NCBI GenBank assembly: GCA_046045995.1
Contig: JBJOKR010000100.1
Location: 1-16,569, forward strand
Origin: Indioceanicola sp046045995
GTDB lineage: Bacteria > Pseudomonadota > Alphaproteobacteria > Azospirillales > Azospirillaceae
DNA: 16,569 nucleotides
Reading direction: 5' to 3'
Position numbers and translations under genes: made by a program. The first letter of the stretch is position 1. Each line of letters opens with the position of its first letter. Under the pieces are notes generated by a model that saw nothing but the letters and a program-made list of their open reading frames with translations, made no database searches and was not told the DNA's origin. This document shows positions 14,316-16,569 of the stretch, piece by piece.

Positions 14316-14548
14316 GGGACCCCGCCGCCAGCGATCCGGAGGATTACGTCAAAAGCCCCTGCATCCGAGTCTGCCGGATCGAGCCGGACAGCCAGCTGTG
14401 CGAAGGCTGCCTGCGCAGCCTGGATGAGATCGCGCGCTGGGGCTCCATGCCCGCGGAGGAAAAGCGCGCCGTCCTCTCCGCCCTGCCCGCCCGCCACCTG
14501 CCCCGCCGCCGATTCGCCTGGCCGGGCAGCGGGACGGGCCGGGGTTGA
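14312..14548 (+). CDS. DUF1289 family small cysteine protein
   Basis: The product is 78 aa. SPCIRVC (15-21) and LCEGCLRSLDEIARW (29-43) followed by MPAEEKRAVL are the hallmark of DUF1289, a family of small proteins with four conserved cysteines (here 17, 21, 30 and 33) that could bind a metal or Fe-S cluster. The function is not established. Its ATG overlaps the stop of the renalase-like gene by ATGA, so the two are translated from one message. This start is the natural one; the frame stays open upstream to 14192 only as a shadow. The extreme C-terminus (GSGTGRG) is encoded by the first unit of a 14-bp tandem repeat, so the end of the protein may be variable. Confidence 0.85.
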   Translation: MRDPAASDPEDYVKSPCIRVCRIEPDSQLCEGCLRSLDEIARWGSMPAEEKRAVLSALPARHLPRRRFAWPGSGTGRG

Positions 14549-14590
14549 GGGGCCGGGGTTGAGGGGCCGGGGCTGAGCGGTTGGGGCTGA
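14535..14590. repeat. 14-bp tandem repeat spanning the DUF1289 stop codon (4 units)
   Basis: Four 14-base units begin at 14535, 14549, 14563 and 14577, of the form GGGGCCGGGGTTGA, with changes in units 1, 3 and 4. Each contains TGA; the first one is the stop codon of the DUF1289 gene. The rest of the gap to 14741 holds nothing I recognise beyond small GC-rich hairpins. Confidence 0.8.
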
Positions 14591-14741
14591 CGGGTTGCGG
14601 GATAGGCCGCGCGTTCGGAGCCGCGGCGCCATCATCGGAATGTCCCTTGACGGCAAAGGGTCCATTGCCGACCCTGCCGCCGCCCCGGCCGTGTGGTGCG
14701 ACAGGGCGGTCGGGCAGGATCAAACGGCAGGGGAGCCGGGC

Positions 14742-14999
14742 ATGGACCGCGTCACCGTTCCGCATTCGCTGATCGAACTGGCCGATTACTGCATGTCGGT
14801 CACCCGCGACATCCTGCGCGGACGCGACGCGCCGCTGGCGGGCGGCCCCAATACCGACGCGGTGGAAGCGTTGCTGGCCATCACCGCTGCCATCGACAAC
14901 GACCGCATCCCCGAACCCACCGGCTGGCCGGAGCTGCGGTCCCGGATCCTGGATATGTACGCCAATCTCCAGCAAGGCCACCGCGACATCGGCGCGTGA
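14742..14999 (+). CDS. Unrecognised 85-aa protein
   Basis: I do not recognise this family. The start is well supported: AGGGGAG (14729-14735) lies 6 bases before ATG 14742, and the open frame further upstream (to 14595) has low-complexity composition. The protein is soluble, predicted mostly helical (SLIELADYCMSVTRDIL at 9-25, TDAVEALLAITAAID at 38-52, WPELRSRILDMYANLQQGH at 62-80), acidic to neutral, with a single Cys at 17. No motif for DNA binding or catalysis stands out. It sits between the DUF1289 gene and a REP cluster, convergent with hemH. Codon use is like that of its neighbours, so it is probably a real native gene. Confidence 0.6.
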   Translation: MDRVTVPHSLIELADYCMSVTRDILRGRDAPLAGGPNTDAVEALLAITAAIDNDRIPEPTGWPELRSRILDMYANLQQGHRDIGA

Positions 15000-15015
15000 C
15001 CGGGGGAGTCGGCGT

Positions 15016-15161
15016 GTCGCATTGCGGCCTTACGGCCTTCACGCGACCTACGATCCCGCACCGCCCCGTAGGTCGCTGCGAGCGAAGCGAGGGGCGAAAA
15101 TCACAGGCCCGATCCGCGAAGGCTTGTCACCCCTCGGGCTGCGCCCTCGCAGTGACCTACG
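15016..15161. repeat. Cluster of three GTAG-type REP units, family 2, cluster B
   Basis: The units lie at 15016-15052, 15066-15098 (opposite orientation) and 15126-15161. The first two are head-to-head through GCGACCTACG (15043-15052) and CGTAGGTCGC (15067-15076). Unit 2 matches cluster A over 32 bases. Unit 3 has GTCAC (15126-15130) paired with GTGAC (15152-15156): relative to GTCGC/GCGAC both sides have changed and pairing is kept. The hemH stop codon (15157-15159) lies in the conserved CTACG flank of unit 3. Confidence 0.85.
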
Positions 15162-16266
15162 CAGCCATCCCGTCCCGGGCGGCGGTGCCGGTCGCTGTGC
15201 CGGCGGCGGCGGCGGGGAGCCAGCCGCCCAGTTCCCGCACCACCACATCGGTCAGGAAGCGGATGTGGTCGGCCTCCGCGTTCAAGCAGGGGATGTAGGT
15301 GAAGCGCTCCCCCCCCGCCGCCATGAAGGCGTCGCGGATCTCCCCCTGCACCTCCTCCAGCGTTTCCACGCAATCGGCGGCGAAGCCGGGGGCGATGACG
15401 GCCAGGTTCTTGACACCGCCCTTGGCCAGTTCCGCCACCGTCTTGTCGGTATAGGGCTTCAGCCATTCGGCCTTGCCGAAGCGGGATTGGAAGCTGTGGC
15501 GCAGCTTCGTTTCCGGCATGCCCAGGGCTTCGCGCAGCAGCCGGGCCGTCTTCACGCAATAGCAGTGATAGGGGTCGCCCCGGTCCAGATACATCTTCGG
15601 CAGGCCGTGGAAACTGGCCAGAACCATGTCCGGCTGCCAATCCAGCCCGTCCACGTGCCGCTTCACCGACCGGGCCAATGCCTCGATATAGGCCGGATCG
15701 TCGTGATAGCCCGGGACCGTGCGCACGGCCGGCTGCCAGCGCATCTTCATCAACTGGCGGAAGGCCTGGTCGTTGGCGGTGGCGGTGGTGGTGGCGGAGT
15801 ATTGGGGATAGAGCGGGAACAGCAGGATGCGCTCACAGCCCTGATCCTTCAGGTGCTGGATGGCCGGGCCGATGGCCGGTTGGCCGTAGCGCATGGCCCA
15901 GTCCACGACCACATCGGCGCCGTACCGGTCCGCCATGGCGGCGGCAACGCCCTGGGCCTGGGCCCGGGTGATGGTCTTCAGCGGGCTTTCATCCTGTTCC
16001 CGGTTCCAGATGGTCTGATAGGCGTGGCCGGATTTGGACGGGCGGAAGGTCAGGATGATGCCGTTCAGGATCGGCCACCACACGGCCTTCGGTACCTCGA
16101 TCACCCGGGGATCGGACAGGAATTCCTTCAGGTACCGGCGCATGGACCAGTAATCCGTCCCCTCCGGCGTGCCCAGATTGATCAGCAGCACCCCCACCCG
16201 GGGCGTCTTTACCCGCGGGTGACCGGCGGGCGTCTGGACGGCATGGGGGGCGGTGTGTGCGGTCAT
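15157..16266 (-). CDS. hemH: Ferrochelatase HemH
   Basis: The product is 369 aa. It inserts Fe2+ into protoporphyrin IX, the last step of the protoporphyrin-dependent heme pathway, at the inner-membrane surface. Recognisable segments are VGVLLINLGTPEG (24-36), RRYLKEFLSDPRV (43-55), PLYPQYSATTT (151-161), SFHGLPKMYLDRGDPY with catalytic His220 (218-233), FQSRFGKAEWLKPYTD (259-274) and PGFAADCVETLEE with catalytic Glu301 (293-305). Cysteines 235 and 237 lie in YHCYC. The C-terminal Cys cluster that ligates a [2Fe-2S] centre in animal enzymes is not present. The end is an Ala/Gly/Thr-rich tail whose stop codon falls in a REP unit. The ATG at 16266 has only a weak AGG upstream. There are no other heme genes in view. 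Confidence 0.95.
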   Translation of the reverse strand: MTAHTAPHAVQTPAGHPRVKTPRVGVLLINLGTPEGTDYWSMRRYLKEFLSDPRVIEVPKAVWWPILNGIILTFRPSKSGHAYQTIWNREQDESPLKTITRAQAQGVAAAMADRYGADVVVDWAMRYGQPAIGPAIQHLKDQGCERILLFPLYPQYSATTTATANDQAFRQLMKMRWQPAVRTVPGYHDDPAYIEALARSVKRHVDGLDWQPDMVLASFHGLPKMYLDRGDPYHCYCVKTARLLREALGMPETKLRHSFQSRFGKAEWLKPYTDKTVAELAKGGVKNLAVIAPGFAADCVETLEEVQGEIRDAFMAAGGERFTYIPCLNAEADHIRFLTDVVVRELGGWLPAAAAGTATGTAARDGMAA

Positions 16267-16314
16267 CGGCGGAACCTGTCGGTCGGAGGAAGGTGACGGG
16301 ACCAGAGATAGGGC

Positions 16315-16330
16315 GTTCCGCCCCCGGAAC
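16315..16330. terminator. Small hairpin between the 52-aa gene and hemH
   Basis: GTTCCG (16315-16320) and CGGAAC (16325-16330) pair around CCCC, within a wider GATAGG...CCTATC inverted repeat (about 16307-16347). It could end the 52-aa gene transcript or act in the hemH leader. The evidence is the palindrome alone. Confidence 0.25.
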
Positions 16331-16390
16331 CAGGGCCCCCGTCCTATCCGCCTGATTTCACCGGGTTTGTCGCCTCCGCGTCCGCCGACT

Positions 16391-16549
16391 CTAGCGCCGC
16401 GCGGCCGCGGCCAGGGCGCGACGGTTGCGGTGGGCGCGCATTAGCAGGCCGGGTGGCACCTCCCCGTACAGCAGGATCCGCCCGTCCCGGTGGATCCGGA
16501 TCCCGTGGCTTTCCAGTTCCCGCATCAGGTCGATCAAGGCCCGGCGCAT
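16391..16549 (-). CDS. 52-aa small protein, TubC-docking-like pattern
   Basis: The product is 52 aa, basic and short. A strong ribosome-binding site AGGAGG (complement of 16555-16560) lies 5 bases before ATG 16549, which makes this a credible gene despite its length. The pattern LIDLMRELESHGIRI (5-19), RDGRILLYG (21-29), PPGLL (32-36), then a basic helix with HRNRRALAAA (40-49), resembles the small helix-strand-strand-helix layout of TubC-type N-terminal docking modules, here as a stand-alone protein. That resemblance is by eye and weak. It may be co-transcribed with hemH (about 124 bases downstream in the same direction) or belong to an operon that extends beyond the window. Confidence 0.55.
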   Translation of the reverse strand: MRRALIDLMRELESHGIRIHRDGRILLYGEVPPGLLMRAHRNRRALAAAARR

Positions 16550-16569
16550 CGCTTCCTCCTGTCCCGGAT

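Noticed and set aside
15022..16296. A 424-codon plus-strand frame
   Set aside because: It is a shadow of hemH with Gly/His/Gln-rich composition and no family features.

Overview
The window looks like a chromosomal segment of a high-GC alphaproteobacterium, most likely in or near the Rhodospirillales (Azospirillum/Niveispirillum-like). This rests on the very GC-rich third codon positions, the alphaproteobacterial-type AddB C-terminus, the OlsB/OlsA ornithine-lipid pair, the small DUF1289 protein and the ferrochelatase type. I see no phage, plasmid, insertion sequence, CRISPR or defence island. The genes are housekeeping, envelope and signalling functions. The unusual material is mostly non-coding: two families of palindromic REP/REPIN-like repeats and a strongly structured leader in front of a PilZ-type gene.

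Layout. 1-149: 3' end of a probable addB. 150-427: a head-to-head pair of long hairpins (174-290), then a three-way-junction leader (355-420). 428-1789: two tandem paralogous PilZ-type genes (c-di-GMP receptor family), the first with a degenerate ligand motif. 1913-2602 (-) is lolA, divergent from a NaChBac/NavAb-type voltage-gated sodium channel gene (2862-3755). A long palindrome, a small HNH protein (3861-4223) and a phasin-like helical protein (4413-4952) follow. 5021-5935 (-) is an atypical SDR protein, divergent from an exported TPR protein (5987-6781). 6798-6935 is a cluster of three GTAG-type REP units, lying between the convergent TPR gene and a signal-peptide-bearing M17 aminopeptidase (6951-8537, -).

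8899-10694 holds olsB and olsA, which together make ornithine lipids, behind a good sigma-70-like promoter. 10762-13032 (-) is a membrane PAS histidine kinase whose sensor region carries three in-frame tandem repeats. It is divergent from a renalase-like FAD oxidoreductase (13182-14315) that overlaps a DUF1289 gene by ATGA (14312-14548). A 14-bp tandem repeat, an unrecognised 85-aa protein (14742-14999), a second cluster of the same REP family (15016-15161), ferrochelatase hemH (15157-16266, -) and a 52-aa small protein (16391-16549, -) complete the window.

Functional themes are the envelope (LolA, ornithine lipids, exported aminopeptidase, TPR protein), signalling (PilZ pair, histidine kinase, Na+ channel) and metabolism (ferrochelatase, phasin-like protein). 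Apart from olsBA, the coupled oxidoreductase/DUF1289 pair and the PilZ pair, neighbours do not form an evident single pathway. No computation was run: all structures and family assignments were read by eye.
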